A stretch of DNA of 64,000 nucleotides. Source: Diplosphaera chodatii. Its lineage: Eukaryota; Chlorophyta; Trebouxiophyceae; Prasiolales; Stichococcaceae. Location: the NCBI GenBank assembly GCA_032358165.1, contig JAALGY010000033.1, forward strand, positions 1,240,001 to 1,304,000. The letters are read 5' to 3'. Shown one piece after another: positions 46,450-59,292 of the stretch; the first letter of the stretch is position 1; every line of letters begins with the position of its first letter. The notes under the pieces were generated by a model. That model worked only from the letters and a program-made list of their open reading frames with translations. It searched no databases and was not told the origin of the DNA. Both the position numbers and the translations under genes were made by a program.

Positions 46450-47906
46450 AACCTACAGTTTTGCACAGCACATAAGCAATACGTTCGAGTGGTTGGTGCG
46501 CACGAGCCCTGATAGGCATCAGCATTCCGAGGTTACAGGGACATCCAGGACCCCTGACAAATGTGCCTGGCTCCATGGACGCAACCAAGTACCACCCATA
46601 CTCGCGACAGTAGTATTGATCGCAACTAACCCCATTAGGGGGCGCGTGGGCGCATTACCTGGTCCAACACATATGGGCAGCTGCACTAGCAGCTGACAGT
46701 GTTTTGCAAGACTCAACCGGTGCAGCGTGGCCACGGCCAGGGCACCCCGATGAGGCGACAGTCAGATGGAGAGAGAAGACATCGACGAAGGATTGTATGC
46801 GCCGAACACAGCGGCAGCTATTGGCGCTAGCTGGGTGTCCACGAGTCTGACATCGCAGGAGCAGAGGCATAAGGCTGAGGGACACACCTGATTGTTGTGG
46901 GTGGCTGTCAAGCTGCGTGGCTGCTCCGAGGCTGCCATGCAATGGCGATCTCGGGGCAGACCCCGGCCCCCAGGTTCCGCAGCCTGTTTCAGGCCAAGTG
47001 CACCCCGACTTGCAGGTCGCGGGTTTGCGCTCTGCGCCGCGCAATATGACTCAGATGCGGCGAGGAAGCAGACTTGGACAGTGCGTGCTGCGCGTTGCGA
47101 ACAACAGGCTGATCTGCCCGGCAGGTGCCCTTTTGATCACTTTTTGCCCGAGAGCTGCTACGACGTTGGGTAACTTCTTCAGGTGGCAAAAGTCTGCGCT
47201 GACGAGTCCTGACCCGGACGCTGCCCCCTGCCGCGCAAATCGTGTTTGTCACTGTCGCCGTACAGCAGTAGATGGGAAGTCCCACCTCCCAAGGCACACG
47301 CACACGCCATGCACGCCTGCCACTGCTGACTGGGACCCGGCTGAAAGGCAGCCAACCACCAGCCTTTCGCAGCGAAGGGGCGCTGAGCCGCTGACCATCT
47401 AGGGCGATTGTGTAATGCCGAATGATCAAACGAATTGAAGTAGCTGACGCTGTTGCATCTGCACAGTATCAGATCAGATCCGTGATGACACATCCATGAC
47501 GCACACGCACAGAAAAGCTTGTGTAGTGCTCCACTCGAGAGCATGTACAGCACCGCTCCATAGGTTGCCCTGCTAGCCGCAGAGCTGTTGGGTGCACAGC
47601 AGGAGACCCTGCATGCCATTAAAATCGACCACTTGCATACGGTATACGTGATGCACATCTCACAATATGCTTGAATGTCACACACACAACAAGCACAGCA
47701 GCTGCTAGATGCTGACCTGGCCCATCCTTAGCGTGCTGAGAATGATGCGCCATATAGATGAGCCACGGCATGCGTCAGTTTCGACGATATATTTCAGTAC
47801 CCAGCTGACCGAAGGCACCATTCGTAGACCAGCCTATGGCATGGGTTTGCAGCAAAGGGTTATAAAATGGGCTCTTGACATTGCAGACGTTGTCTACAGC
47901 AGCCTG
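46450..47906. other. Region upstream of the Raf-like kinase; 5' exon(s) expected but not found
   Basis: This 1.46-kb stretch lies between the last certain kinase exon and the stop of the mitochondrial carrier gene, both on the minus strand. The start codon of the kinase, its promoter and the carrier 3' UTR should be here. Several open frames exist, but none could be joined with confidence. Confidence 0.4.
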
Positions 47907-49660
47907 TCAGTCTGCAGCACAACCCACAGCCAAACACTTGCAGCTGGCGTACCATTGCGCAGCGTTTGCTGGGAATGCACGGGCCTGGACGAGACTCAAG
48001 CCAGTGTAGAGCCCTCGGAAGCCTCCTACAGCAGCGCATGATGCAGATCAGGAGCACCACGACACGTTGGTGATTGTCGACAACGTGAAGCATGTTGCGT
48101 CAAAGGAGTGGTCAACCGTCACGCACGTTCTCTGTGAAGTAGCCGCAGGTTCTGCAGCAGGCTCACATCAAATGGCGACCCCGGCCGAGCAACTTGCAGT
48201 CGCGACTTTGCGACATCTATTGGCAGCACCTGTCATTGCACACAGCTCGTCAACTTGCACGCTCATGAACCACCGCAGCTGTTGAGCAACGGCGATGAGC
48301 TCTGCGGCAAGTGCCCACGACACCTGCACATGGATGCACACATGCGCTCACCAGTGCCCACATGGCCATGCCGGCGAAACCGCCGCAGGTGATGGCTCCC
48401 GCGGAGTCTTGCAGAATGGCACCAAGGCTCAGGGGCTGCCGCTGCTCTGACGGCGGCGGCGACCTTCCCGTGAGCTGCCGCCGCAGCGCCTGCAGAGCGC
48501 GCAGGCATGCTATGTCCAACTGCAGCCCAGATGCCTTGCAAGAGATAACGGTGAACAAACTTCTTGCCCAATCGAGATCCCTTCTCCTCGCCTCATATAT
48601 GACAAAGAATGCGCTGTTCCCAATGGTCTCTCTTGTGAGCGTGCCGCTGAGGCCCCTGAAAATTCCCCGCGCGCCCTCTGTCCTGATCAGGTGCCGTATG
48701 CATTCCAGCGGCCCAGAAAACCCACCAAGCGTGGGATGAAGGCCCATTTGCATCCGGCACTGCATGTTCGACGCAGGAACTGCATGTGTGAGTGCTGGCA
48801 TGCCCTGATCACCCAGGAGGATTGCCTCTTCTCCCTGACGAGGTGCCACGACAGGTCTTGCTTGCCTTGACGAGCTCTGCTGGCGACAGCACGAAGCTGA
48901 GGACAAAACCCGCATACCCTGCTGCCGCTGCTACTGACACAAGGCTGCTGCTTTGTGGCACTGCCCCATGGCCCTGCATACAACACTAACGTTCCAACCT
49001 TATGGCCCATGAAGACCAGCTCACCAGGCAGATAGTGCAACGCTGTCACTCATTGGGCCCACCTCGAGCCACTTGAGCGACTGTGTGTACGCCGCATAAT
49101 TGATGCCTGCGGACAGCACAGCCTCGAGCTCGAGTATGATGTGACATGCTGTCTACGCACGTAAAGCAACCTTCATGACATGAGAAACAACCAGTGAAAA
49201 CGCAGAGAGTGCCTGAACAGCTGCACCTGTCTCGACGACGCCGCCAACTAGAGGCACAGAGAGCCCGCGGTACAGACCACGGATGCCCTCTGACCTCAGA
49301 ATGTGGCGGAAGCAATCGGCTGGTCCGCTGTATGTTCCTTTCTGGCTTGCTTGCAGCCTTACTTTCACAGAATCAAACGGATACCCTGCAACAGCGCACT
49401 TTGAAGATAGTCCATTCAACTACTTCTTTGATGTCGTTGTCTTGAGCGCACATCCGTTCTGACATGCCACCTGTGAAGATGTTGGCGCCGCCGCCTGCAC
49501 AAAATCACGATCAGGAATATAGAATCAACTTGTTGTTGAATTGTTATTGCGCTGTCTGTGCTCATGCAGCAGACGCGACACATGACATACCGGCGGCGCC
49601 CGCGACCGTTGCCAAGAAGGGACTCGGCACGGCATGAGAGGCATGCCGCTCTGTGGACAT
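47907..49660 (-). CDS. Mitochondrial carrier family protein (ornithine/acylcarnitine-carrier-like)
   Basis: Inner-membrane solute carrier with three repeats. Minus-strand ATG at 49660: MSTERHASHAVPSPFLATVA, then AGAAGGGANIFTGYPFDSVK with VRLQ (first PxDxxKxR signature, joined across two introns in phase). Repeat 1 continues GPADCFRHILRSEGIRGLY with RGLSVPL. Repeat 2 has the SPAELVKCRMQ signature, which needs a GC-AG intron (48760-48865), and ECIRHLIRTEGARGIFRGL with ETIGNSAFFVIYE. Repeat 3 has VLPIDVAKSRLQVARPG and GFRGLYTGLSLVQARAFPAN, then AAQW. The stop is at 47907-47909 if the last exon runs on; a further small 3' exon cannot be excluded. All three signatures are intact. The closest named groups are BOU and ORT; the substrate is not settled by the sequence. 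Confidence 0.88.
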
Positions 49661-50183
49661 GGATCGGAAGGCCTTGTGTCATTTCAGGTGCAAGTTGAGT
49701 AAAGGCTTCCAATGGTCTGGGGCAACCTGGCGCATGTTGCTAGATGTATACCAGGGGTGCTGTGCGAGGTCGCTCGACTGCAATGTGTGTTCAGAGTGAT
49801 GTTGGCGGTGTGATTTTGTCAGCGAACACACACATGCGACAACAGAAACAATGTGCTGCAGTCCTCCAACTTGCAAGAGGTATGCCGCGACAGCCAGTTG
49901 TATGCAGTGTTGCATGGCACAGAGTGAATGCACAGGGATCCTGACGAGGTCTGCAACCTTGGATCCTTGGAACATGTGCGCCAGTCGCCAGTTCATGACA
50001 TCGTATGGCAGCGTCACACTGTGACTATAGCCTTCAGCAACGTCGTGCTCCACACTGCTCGAGCTCACCTGTTTCGAACTGCACTTGACATGATCTGCAC
50101 AACACATCAGCACGATTGCATGTACCACGCAGTTAAAGCAGCTGTAAAGCAACTCTAAGTGTAGTCCTCAAGTTGCTGCTTCA
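49661..50183. other. Divergent promoter region, mitochondrial carrier / COG6
   Basis: 523 bp between divergent start codons (49660 minus, 50184 plus). No exon or named element was recognised. Confidence 0.5.
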
Positions 50184-53100
50184 ATGTCGACAGCTATCGC
50201 CCCGGGACTTGCAAGAAAGATCAAGAAGGTGTGCATGGCTGTGTGCCACATGTTGCAGGTTGCAGCCGCTGATGGCTGCCTGAGCAAGCGAAATAACGTG
50301 TGCATCGAATGCAATCCAATATCGCATGTGTCACCGGCTGCATGAGCATGCGAGACACTTGCAACAGCGAAGGCGTCCCATACCCTGCCGTGCAGACTTT
50401 GTCAACGCGCACGGAGACGCCCGAATTCCTGTCGTCACTGTCGACGCTCTCGGAGTTCTATGGTGAAAACACAGCGTCGGAGCGCCGCAACCTGCGCTCC
50501 ACGATTGAACAGCAGGGCCTTGCGGTCGACACCGAGTTCCTAGCAGCAGCGTCCACCGTGATCGCATCCTTGGACGCTATAGAAGCGGATGTGGTGCAGC
50601 TGTCCGCCTGCTGCAGATCCGTAGGCAGCTCCCTTGCCAGCAGCAAGGTGAGTAGTTGCTCCAGTGTGCACTTCAGCACCATTGACTGCTTGCCTTGGCC
50701 AATGGACCATGACAACTTGCCTCCCTGCCAACATCCCTGGCGACATTCGGCCGTCGCTAGCTGGCACAAGCCCATCCCAACCTACGTGCAGGCGCGCACA
50801 GCAGACATGCTGACTGAAAGCAGGCGGTTACGCGCAGCACTGGAGACCAGCGAGGCACGCTCTGGCCTTGTGCAGCAGTTCCTGCAGCAGTACCAGCTGT
50901 CCCATGACGAGGTGTATGCGCTCAAGGTGTGCCGCCTTGCTGTTGCCATGCATTTCAACACCGCATGCATCACTGCTCGGTTGAGCGAGCCATGCTGGCA
51001 CTGCCTTTCGTGCGCGTGTGGCAGCTTGATGGTGGCAGCGTGCTGCACCGCTTTCATGAACCACCAACAGCATCGTCCCAGCGACGCATGTTTACACGGT
51101 GTCGGGTCACATGGACATGCCAACCAACAGGAGGAGGAGGTTGGGGAGCGGTTCTTCGGGGCGCTGGAGCGGGTGCGGCTGATCCACGGCAACTGCCGGG
51201 CGCTGCTGCGGGGCACGCACCAGCGCGCCGGCCTGGAGCTCATGGACGCCATGGCGCTGCACCAGGAGGCCGCCTACGAGCGCCTGTGCCGGTGCGCCGG
51301 GGGCAGGCCAGCTACAATGCAAACTCAGACGCAGCTGCACACACGCTTGCTGATGGCAGCCCCAGCGGCATGCAACCACTGCTGGGCTGTGCTCCTCTGC
51401 CAGCAGGCCGCCTCGTGGCCTCGATGGGAACGGTCAGCACATGCTGCAGGCATTGGGCACCAACAGGCTTCATCTACCTGTGCAGGTGGGTGCAGAACGA
51501 ATGCCGCAGCCTGGGCGAGGCGGACGCCCCGGAGGTGGACCCGCTGCTGCAGCGGGCCACGGCAGCGCTGAGGGCGCGCCCCGTGCTGCTACGCTACTGC
51601 GCCGAGGAGGTGCTGTGTTTTCACTGCAAACCTCTACACATACAGTCGTGCGGTGCCTGCGTTCACTGCTGGTTGCCGTAGTGCACCGTGCCCGGTCCAT
51701 CTGTAGCATTGCAAGGGTGCTGGTGCCTGATGGTTCTGCACGCTATGACGGGTGCAGGTGGCTGGTGCACGGCATGATGCCCTCTTCCAGCGATTCATCG
51801 CGGCGCTGACACGGGGCGGGCCGGGCGGCACGCCCCGCCCCATCGAGATGCATGCACACGACCCCCGCCGCTATGTTGGGTACGTCCGCTGCCAAAGTCC
51901 TGTGTATAGCAGCCACTGGCGGATAAGTCCCATCTTGCACTTGCTTCTGCCCCAGATGGCTGTCATGCTACGACCTGCTGTGTTTCCGTACCCAGCATCA
52001 TGGTTGCCACCATGTGTAATTCGATAGGTGTGTGGTGACTTGCGATGCAGGGACATGCTGGCATGGGTGCACCAGTCACTGGCGTCAGAGCGGGAGCTGC
52101 TGGTGGCGCTGTTTGGCAGCCAGGAACCGGCAGGTACGGCAGACAGCGAGGCCACAACCACAGACATGCCATCAATGCCAGCGCTGCTGGACCGCGTATT
52201 TGAGAGCATCTGCAAGCCGCTCAAGGTGGGCGCGTGATGTACGTTTGCCATGTCAGCAGCACATGAGATCTCCGCGTGTACCCAAGTCCCTCCGGCAGCA
52301 CATCTGCAAGCTCCATGCCATTTGATAGCACCTTGCTTGTGCGTGTGCGGGATGTAGACCCGGATGAGGCCTCAGCAGCAGGTCATCAATGCACGTAGGT
52401 GAGGGTAGAGCAGGTGCTGGCAAGTGCGCCCCAGCTTCTGGTGTGCTTCCGGTTGTCGCAGCTGCTGGGCTTCTATGCAGAGACAGTCGTGCAGCTTGCG
52501 GGGCCTGACGCCGCTCTGGTCGCCACCCTGCAGACAGCCCAGGTGCCGTCTGTGGTCTGCCTGACTGCCTGTTGGAGCATTGCCGCAAAATAGTCATGCC
52601 TAATGTCATGTGGAGGCGCTATTGGTAGCTTCTGAACCGAAGCCGGTGGAGAGTCTCAGCCAGCAGCCGTGGCGCAGGCAGCAGCGGCACGAAGCTTCAG
52701 GGAGGAGCTGTCCCAGCGGGCAGAGAAGCTGGCGCGGCATCCACCGCCACCGCCGTCAGATCTCTCACCACCTCCACAGGTTGCAACATTGCTGACGTTC
52801 TCCATATGTTTGCATGCACAACTCTGCAGCTTACCAGATGTGTGTTTAGCACTTCGATGGCTCGCCCTCCGAATTACATGCTTGCAGTGCATTCAAAAAT
52901 CACCACATCGTCCAGGAAGCCTGACGAGTGATGCAATATGGTTTGCAGGTGGCGGAGGGCATGCAGCAGCTGCTGGAGGTGGTGACGGCTTTCGAGAGCG
53001 CCTACCGCAGCGGCGACAGCACAGCGGCGGCTGCGGCCGCGGAGTTCGAGTCGGTGCTGGTGGCTGCGCTGGACCCCCTCGTGGACATGTGCGAGCGCAG

Positions 53101-54337
53101 CGCGGCGCTGCTGAAACCCAGCGGCCCTTCCAGGTCGGGCCCACTGCGACTGCGAGTGCTCAGCCTGCCAACATGTGGTGAGGGCGCCACTGCGGTGTCG
53201 TTGATAGCCAAAGCCCTTGACTGAAGGTGGAAGCAGGGAGTTGACAAGCAGCACGTTGGGGGTTCTTCGGTGCAGGCCGGGTGAGGGGCTGGGCCTGGCG
53301 CCGGCTTCCCGCCGCATGTACCTCATCAACTGCCTCGCGGCCATGCAGCGGACGCTGGCGCAGCACGCCTGCGCAGCCAGCCGAGCAGATGCGCTGGGGC
53401 AGGTCAGACGCCTGGCCTCGATGATTCTCCTGCTGACAGCACCCTTGTGCGTGCCCAGCAGCAGCCTGCTGAGCTTGTTTGGTGTTGCCACCACCTCTAG
53501 GCGAGCTATCATGTGCGGACTCTGATGTGCTCGCCTGCACAAGTCTGCCGCCCAGCAGCATGTGCACTGAGGCTGTGGTGCCGGCCACCCAGATGCACAA
53601 ATGAATGACGGACACCTGTGCAGGGGCTGGAGGCGCACGTCGCGGCGCTGGCGGGTGGGGAGGTGGAGGCGCTGCTGCACCGCTGCAGGCTGGACGACGT
53701 CGTCGGCCGCATCCACTTCTACCAGGTGGCAAATTTGAGAAGGCATCCTTGCCGCAGTGCAGCCAGAGCCCTGCTGTGACCGCACAGCCGCACCGGCTGT
53801 GTACAAGTGTGCAGCCGCTGTGATGGGGGCCACTGCTGCAGGGGGGCAAGGTGGCGGAGGGCACCGTCATGGCGGCGGACCCGGCGCTGTCGCTGGCCCG
53901 CGTGCAGGACGCGGCCCGCGCCTTCTTCGCGCTGGTGGCGGACCCCGCGTCGCTGCCCGAGTTCGAGCGCCTGCAGGTGCCACGGCTGCAGCGGCAGGAG
54001 TCGACAGTTTTGATGCACCTGGTTCGCTTGGCTGGAGTGCAAGTGCAGTGTGTTGCTGTTCGCACACAGTTCAGCCGCGAGGGATACCCTGCAGTGCTCT
54101 CAGTTTAGCGCAAGTGCTTAGAGCTTAGCTGCATGTCTTATGTGTGTGTCCCAGGTGCCCAGACTGAAGGCGGACGCGAGTGCGAGGGTTGCGCGCTCGC
54201 TGGCGGACGCATATGAGGCGGTGTACCAGGCAGTCGGTGACAGCAGCAATGGCTATGTACAAGCGGGGCAGCTGTGCCCGCTGCCGCACACGCCAGAGCA
54301 AGTCCGAACAATATTGGGAGTGGTTACAAACTTTTGA
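50184..54337 (+). CDS. COG6: Conserved oligomeric Golgi complex subunit 6
   Basis: Part of the COG tether for retrograde Golgi transport. Exon 1 (50184-50228) is [15 protein letters not shown] and joins in phase to [20 protein letters not shown] with [20 protein letters not shown], the family's N-terminal signature. The helical body follows: [169 protein letters not shown] and [20 protein letters not shown]. The C-terminal exons include [29 protein letters not shown] and [20 protein letters not shown] with [11 protein letters not shown], close to the plant ending (HPPDQIRTILG). The stop is at 54335-54337. The gene is complete; some internal junctions are approximate. Confidence 0.93.
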
Positions 54338-54560
54338 ACCGTCTCAAGGCTGATGTCACAGTGTCGTGCAAACCATACAGTTGCGACCGACGGGGTTCAA
54401 AAGCAAGACAATTGCTGAAGAGTCACGTTGTTTGTGTGCCTTTGGTCGATTCCACCGACTGATTGGCACCCGGTGATTCTCACCCTGGGCCGCCACCAAA
54501 GAATTGATCCTGCTGGACATGCTGACAGCACACCTTCCCCCGGCTGTCTGATGCTACAAC

Positions 54561-57500
54561 TCAGCGGGGGGCGCCGCAGCGTGCCTGGAGCTCGCCGTAA
54601 GCAGCCCTGAGGCAGCGCGCGATATCGGCATACGACACCACTAGCATTGACATCTCGTCTCGGCTCAGCAGCATCACCTGCACGTTGGTGCGAGCTGCTT
54701 GCTTGAGAAGCATGGACAGACGGCAGACAGGAGGTTGCAGCAGGCCTGGGCTGATGTCACACACAGCACCGCATCTGCATTCATCTACAATGGTCCGCCA
54801 CCTGCTCAGGCACCGCGGCATCCAGCTTATTCATCGCCTCGATCATGTGGCCCCAATCTAAGATGGGGCGACCCTCCTCGTCCATCTGGTGGAACACGAA
54901 GTCGCGGAACAGCTTCAGCAGGTACCTGTCGCCTGCGCCAGACAGGGGCCCATGCTGTCAGCTGTGCAACTGAGGGACACGTGGTCTATTGAAAAGTATG
55001 ATCCTCTGTGAATCATGCAGGCGTGCCCCACTGCATAGCAGCAATGCGCTTTCTCATGCGAGGGACCCTGCCAGCACAGCCCCGCACCTGTCTCGGACCA
55101 CTGTGGGTCTCCCTCGTGCTCGGGCCGCTCAGTCACAGCGGACAGCCGCACGCACAGCCGCAGCAGCCGGCCATTGTCCACCTGCGCTCGCAGCCATGAT
55201 GTGTGGCATAGGTGGCGTTCAGCATGACTGGCAACTGTACGCGCGCACGGTTTGCAGAGGGCGATAGCGTGTGGTGTGAGGAGGGACGCACCTCGGTGCC
55301 GAGCTCCCCCAGCAGCGCATCCGCATACAGCTGCGCCGAGTCCAGGCCCATGAACAGGCGCTCCCCCAGTGCAGCGGCCAGGCCCCGCCAGCTGCCTATG
55401 CCGCCACCTGCCACACCGCGCGCATCGGTTGCCAAGCACTGAAGCTGCCTGATGCACAGGCCGAACCTGGCTTTGCTCCAGCTCCGCAACCAAGACAACT
55501 GATACAGTGCTGCTGGCAGCAGGCACAGCCCTGCCTTCGGGTGAGGCCAGCAGGGCGCTGATGATGCGGGTGAGGTCCATGGAGAAGTTGGCCATGCAGT
55601 TGTCCAGGCTGGGCCGCAGCCCCGACCCCACGCACGTCAGCGTCAGCAGTAGCAGCCCCAGCGCCTGTGGATGCAAGCAAGGACGTCGTGTTGCTGTGTG
55701 CTGCCAGCATGCAATGCGGACCGCTGCCGCCTCGGATGCAAGGATGCGGGGAAGAGCTGTGTATGTGTGTGCTGCGGCCTCACCGCGAGGTCCTCCCGCT
55801 GCTGCTGCAGCAGCTCCTCGCGGCTGCTGGGCGGTGCGGCCAGGCTGTCGGCGACTCCCAGCGACCCGATGCGCACCCGCCCCGAGCTGGTCAGCAGCAC
55901 CTGCACCAGCATGCTCAGCAACCGTCAGCAGGATGCGCTCGTGTGCGACGCACGCTGCCCGTGCAGCATGGCACCACCCTGCATGAGCAGGTCTTCTGGG
56001 GCACACAATGGCGCCACCCAGTCGGAGCTGCAGGACAGATGTGTGTGTTCGACAATGTGTTACCATCTGCATGGCGAGTACCTTGCTGGGCGCCAGCGCG
56101 GCGCGGTGGCACACCAGGTCGGCGCTGTGCACCGCGCGCAGCCCCGAGGTGAGCTGCACCAGGTACGCCCACAGCACCTCCTCGCTGGGCGCCTGGTTCT
56201 GGACCAGCCCCGTGGCTGTGGCTGTTGGCTGCAGGTGCGCCTGCTTGAGCGACACCTGCCCGGCATGGAAGAGAAATCCATCTGAAGCCCGAGACAGGCA
56301 GCAACACCTGCAAAGCTTGCCCCAGCAGCTGAAGCCCCTCACGCGGTGGCCATCAAGCTGCTGTACGAGTGCATGGGGGGTGGTGGAGCAGCGGCGCATG
56401 CCAAAGAGCACCAGCAGGGCTGCCCAAGGAATTGGATTATGGCATGAGCTCGGAGTGTGCCCGGCGCACCGCTCCCGGGTGCAGGTCGTGGACCAGGAAC
56501 AGCGCGGGCGCGCCTTCCACCTCGCTGCTCACAAACGCAGAGCGCAGCACAATGAGGTTGGGCTGCTGCGCGACCGCAGACCAGGCCTCGACTGCCTCCT
56601 GCGCCGCTGCCAACAGGTTGCCCGTGGGCGGCAGCTGCAAGAGACAGGCGCCGTGGTCACGCACCGCCCCATCACATATTTATGTTTCCAGCCAACTGAC
56701 AATGACAACCCAGGTGCTCGACAGAGCCACGGCGCCAAAGGTCCAATGCTTTGTGGACGTGCGCCGTGCAACACCATCTACGATCGTGGCCCGTACCTGC
56801 TGTGGGCTTATGCGGCGCAGCGCGAAGGCGCTGCCGCTGCGCCCCGAGATGCCCTTGAGCACCTGGCTGCGCACGCCAAAGGCGGGCGCCTCGGCCGCAC
56901 TGGCCGCCGGCTCCAGCGGGTAGATGCTGTGGTAATGCTGAACGCTGGGCGGTATGCCCAGCTGTGGGTGAACACCGACACAAACGTCACCATCAGCGGA
57001 CCACCATCTGCCGATGAAGACGAGACGAGCACTCCATGCAGGAGCTGCGAAGGTTTGCTGCTTGGCCACTGATGCCTGCTACTTGCAGCCCATCGTGAAG
57101 CAAGGCTTCTTGCAAGAGTCGACCGCAGCTTGCTGGCTCCTCCGACACACCACTCCAGCTGCGACACTGACCTGTGCCTGGGACTCTGGGTCCAGCTGTG
57201 CTGCCACTGTGTAGGCGCGCTGCTGCAGCTCGGACCGCAGGGGCTCAGCCAGAAAGCGGGTCCCCAGAGGCTGTCGCCCGGCCTGCGCGTCGCCGGCGTG
57301 CGGGCTGCCACCTGCGGCGGCAAGCCACCCACTGCGCATCAGCTCGTGCCGACGCCACCTGCCGAGCTGATAGACCATGCTGAGCACATGCAGCAAACGT
57401 GGTGTGCTCGGCTTTTGAGGAGAGATAGCAGTCGACATGCACAGGCTGAGGGGCTGCCCCGCTCGCACAACCGGTCCTTGAAGGCAGGGGGGACCACTGC

Positions 57501-58602
57501 ACCTCGGCCGCGGCCCCTGCCGAGGCCCCGGCCGCCGCGACCGCGGCCGCCGAGCTCCTCGCCGCCGTTGCTGCTGCGGCCGCCGATGCCGGCGCTGCGG
57601 CCGCGCACAAGGCTGCGCTGCTGCTGGAGGGCGGCGCCCAGTCCCGCAAAGCTCCTGGGCACAGGAACCCACCGTTATGTGACATTCACCCAAAACACAA
57701 CAGGTGGATGAGCTTCTATGGAATCATAGAGTGGCCTGGCCGGTGATGCGCAGGTCCTTACATGGGAGCTGACACTGGGCGGGGCCCTGCTGATGCGCTG
57801 CGGCGTGCGTCACCCGCGGGCGGCTGTCCCAGAGGCAGCGGCAAACGCGCAGACGCCTCAGGCATGTGCGCCGTCATGCCTGGCAGAGCGACAGGGCACT
57901 ATTAGGGTGTTGAGCCTACGGTTGTGTTCGAAAGTTGGTGTGCAGTGAGCAAGGCGGTCTTTGGGCGGCAGACATCCAAAACCTGCAACTGGCACACCCA
58001 AGAGATCGTCGCCCTCAGGCAGTCCCATGTCCGGCAGCATCGACGCCTGGAATGCCTGCTGCAGTCTGCTGTGCGACGCCACACCTCCCAGTCCAGTTTC
58101 CCCTGCTGCCACAGTGTACAACAGGTGTTTTTGCGGCAGGGCGACGTCCCACATGTGAATATGTTGCCATATTGTAATTTCTGCCATGCATGGTTTTCTG
58201 CACGCTGGACGGCTGCACTGACCTGGCCCCATGTGACCTGTCCTTGGGACAAAAGCAGGCGCTGCGGACGACATGGAGGGTGCCATGCCGCCGGACTGCT
58301 GCGAAACCGTACGTGGTGCTGCGCCTGTACAGAGGAGATCAGCAAGCAGGGGTGTCACCGCTGGGCAATTCTACCTGCCATGCATCAACACAACCTTTAT
58401 GTGCCGCACCTGGCACGAAGGGTGCTGCATCGCCCCCGAGGCCGCCTGAGCGCCCGAATGCTGTAGCGCCAGAGGACGACGGCACAAAGGGCTTGGCGTC
58501 GATCAAGCTGCGCGCGCCCCCTCCGCCTGGCACAAACGGCTGAGCATCGGGTTTGAAAGCCATCGTGTTCTGGCCCGCGCCCGGACTGCGCTGAAGCTCC
58601 AT
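54561..58602 (-). CDS. PAN3: PAN3, regulatory subunit of the PAN2-PAN3 deadenylase
   Basis: Pseudokinase adaptor that brings PAN2 to poly(A)-binding protein. The minus-strand ATG at 58602 starts a disordered N terminus with PAM2-like motifs DAQPFVPG, DAKPFVPS and DAAPFVPG, and AAPAFVPR in the next exon. The exon around 57480-57660 is RG- or Ala-rich depending on frame. The body reads FLAEPLRSELQQRAYTVAAQ, FVHPQLGIPPSVQHYHSIYP and VLKGISGRSGSAFALRRI (pseudokinase N lobe), then LIVLRSAFVSSEVEGAPALF with LVHDLHPGAVT, then LWAYLVQLTSGLRAVHSADL. Later come LLTSSGRVRIGSLGV and LDNCMANFSMDLTRIISALL. The PAN3 C-terminal knob follows: YLLKLFRDFVFHQMDEEGRP with ILDWGHMIEAMNKLD, then MLLSRDEMSMLVVSYADIAR. 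The stop is at 54561-54563, 223 bp from the convergent COG6 stop. Family identity is clear. Confidence 0.92.
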
Positions 58603-59292
58603 TGCTGTCAAAGAGTGGTTGCGTGCTGCGTGTTGATCTGACTGATGTGGATCGGCCAACACAGAGGTAGCGCAGCGCGGATCAGCGACGCTTAGCAGCG
58701 GTGATCGCAGGCAAACACGTATGGGCTGAACGGTGCTCCTCGTCAGTAGTCAACACGGTCAATACAGGCTGCATATCATCTGTCGCCAACACAAGCTTGC
58801 TCGACAGCCAGCCTAGTCAGCTGATCCCACATTGGCAACCCAATGCCGCAACGCTGGCGCCAAACTGCCAACAGCCATGACCGCCTGAGACCAAGATTCA
58901 AGTCATTGAATGGGATTGTGTCACTGCATCCGGATTTGAGCTGTCGGAACTCCTGCTTCTGTGATCTGTGACGACTAGGGACGACTAGGCAGTGGGCGCT
59001 GGCCAGTCTGATTAGCTGTTGCCCTTTGTGCGCAGCCGTCGTGCCGTCAGTGCAGCGTTCAGCCTCCACGTGCAGCAGTTCGACCGCATAGTATGCTGTC
59101 TGCAATCTGAGCGGCGGCTGTTGCTGCAGGCCTGTCGCTCCCTGCACATCGTGATCACCTGTGCAGTCGGTCGGTGCTTTTGGAGGCGTTGCACCTGTCG
59201 TCGTGGCACAAGCAGGGTCAGTGGGGTGATGGTCGTTCTAACAGATATGCGTGCCACAGAGATGTGGCACGCCGCTGCATGACAACTTTCGG
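58603..59292. other. Divergent promoter region, PAN3 / MED18
   Basis: 690 bp between divergent starts (58602 minus, 59293 plus). No gene was recognised; some short frames are open but carry no motif. Confidence 0.5.

Noticed and set aside
54915..56411. 498-codon minus-strand frame as one exon
   Set aside because: It reads through PAN3 introns and changes frame relative to the conserved PAN3 blocks; only parts are coding.
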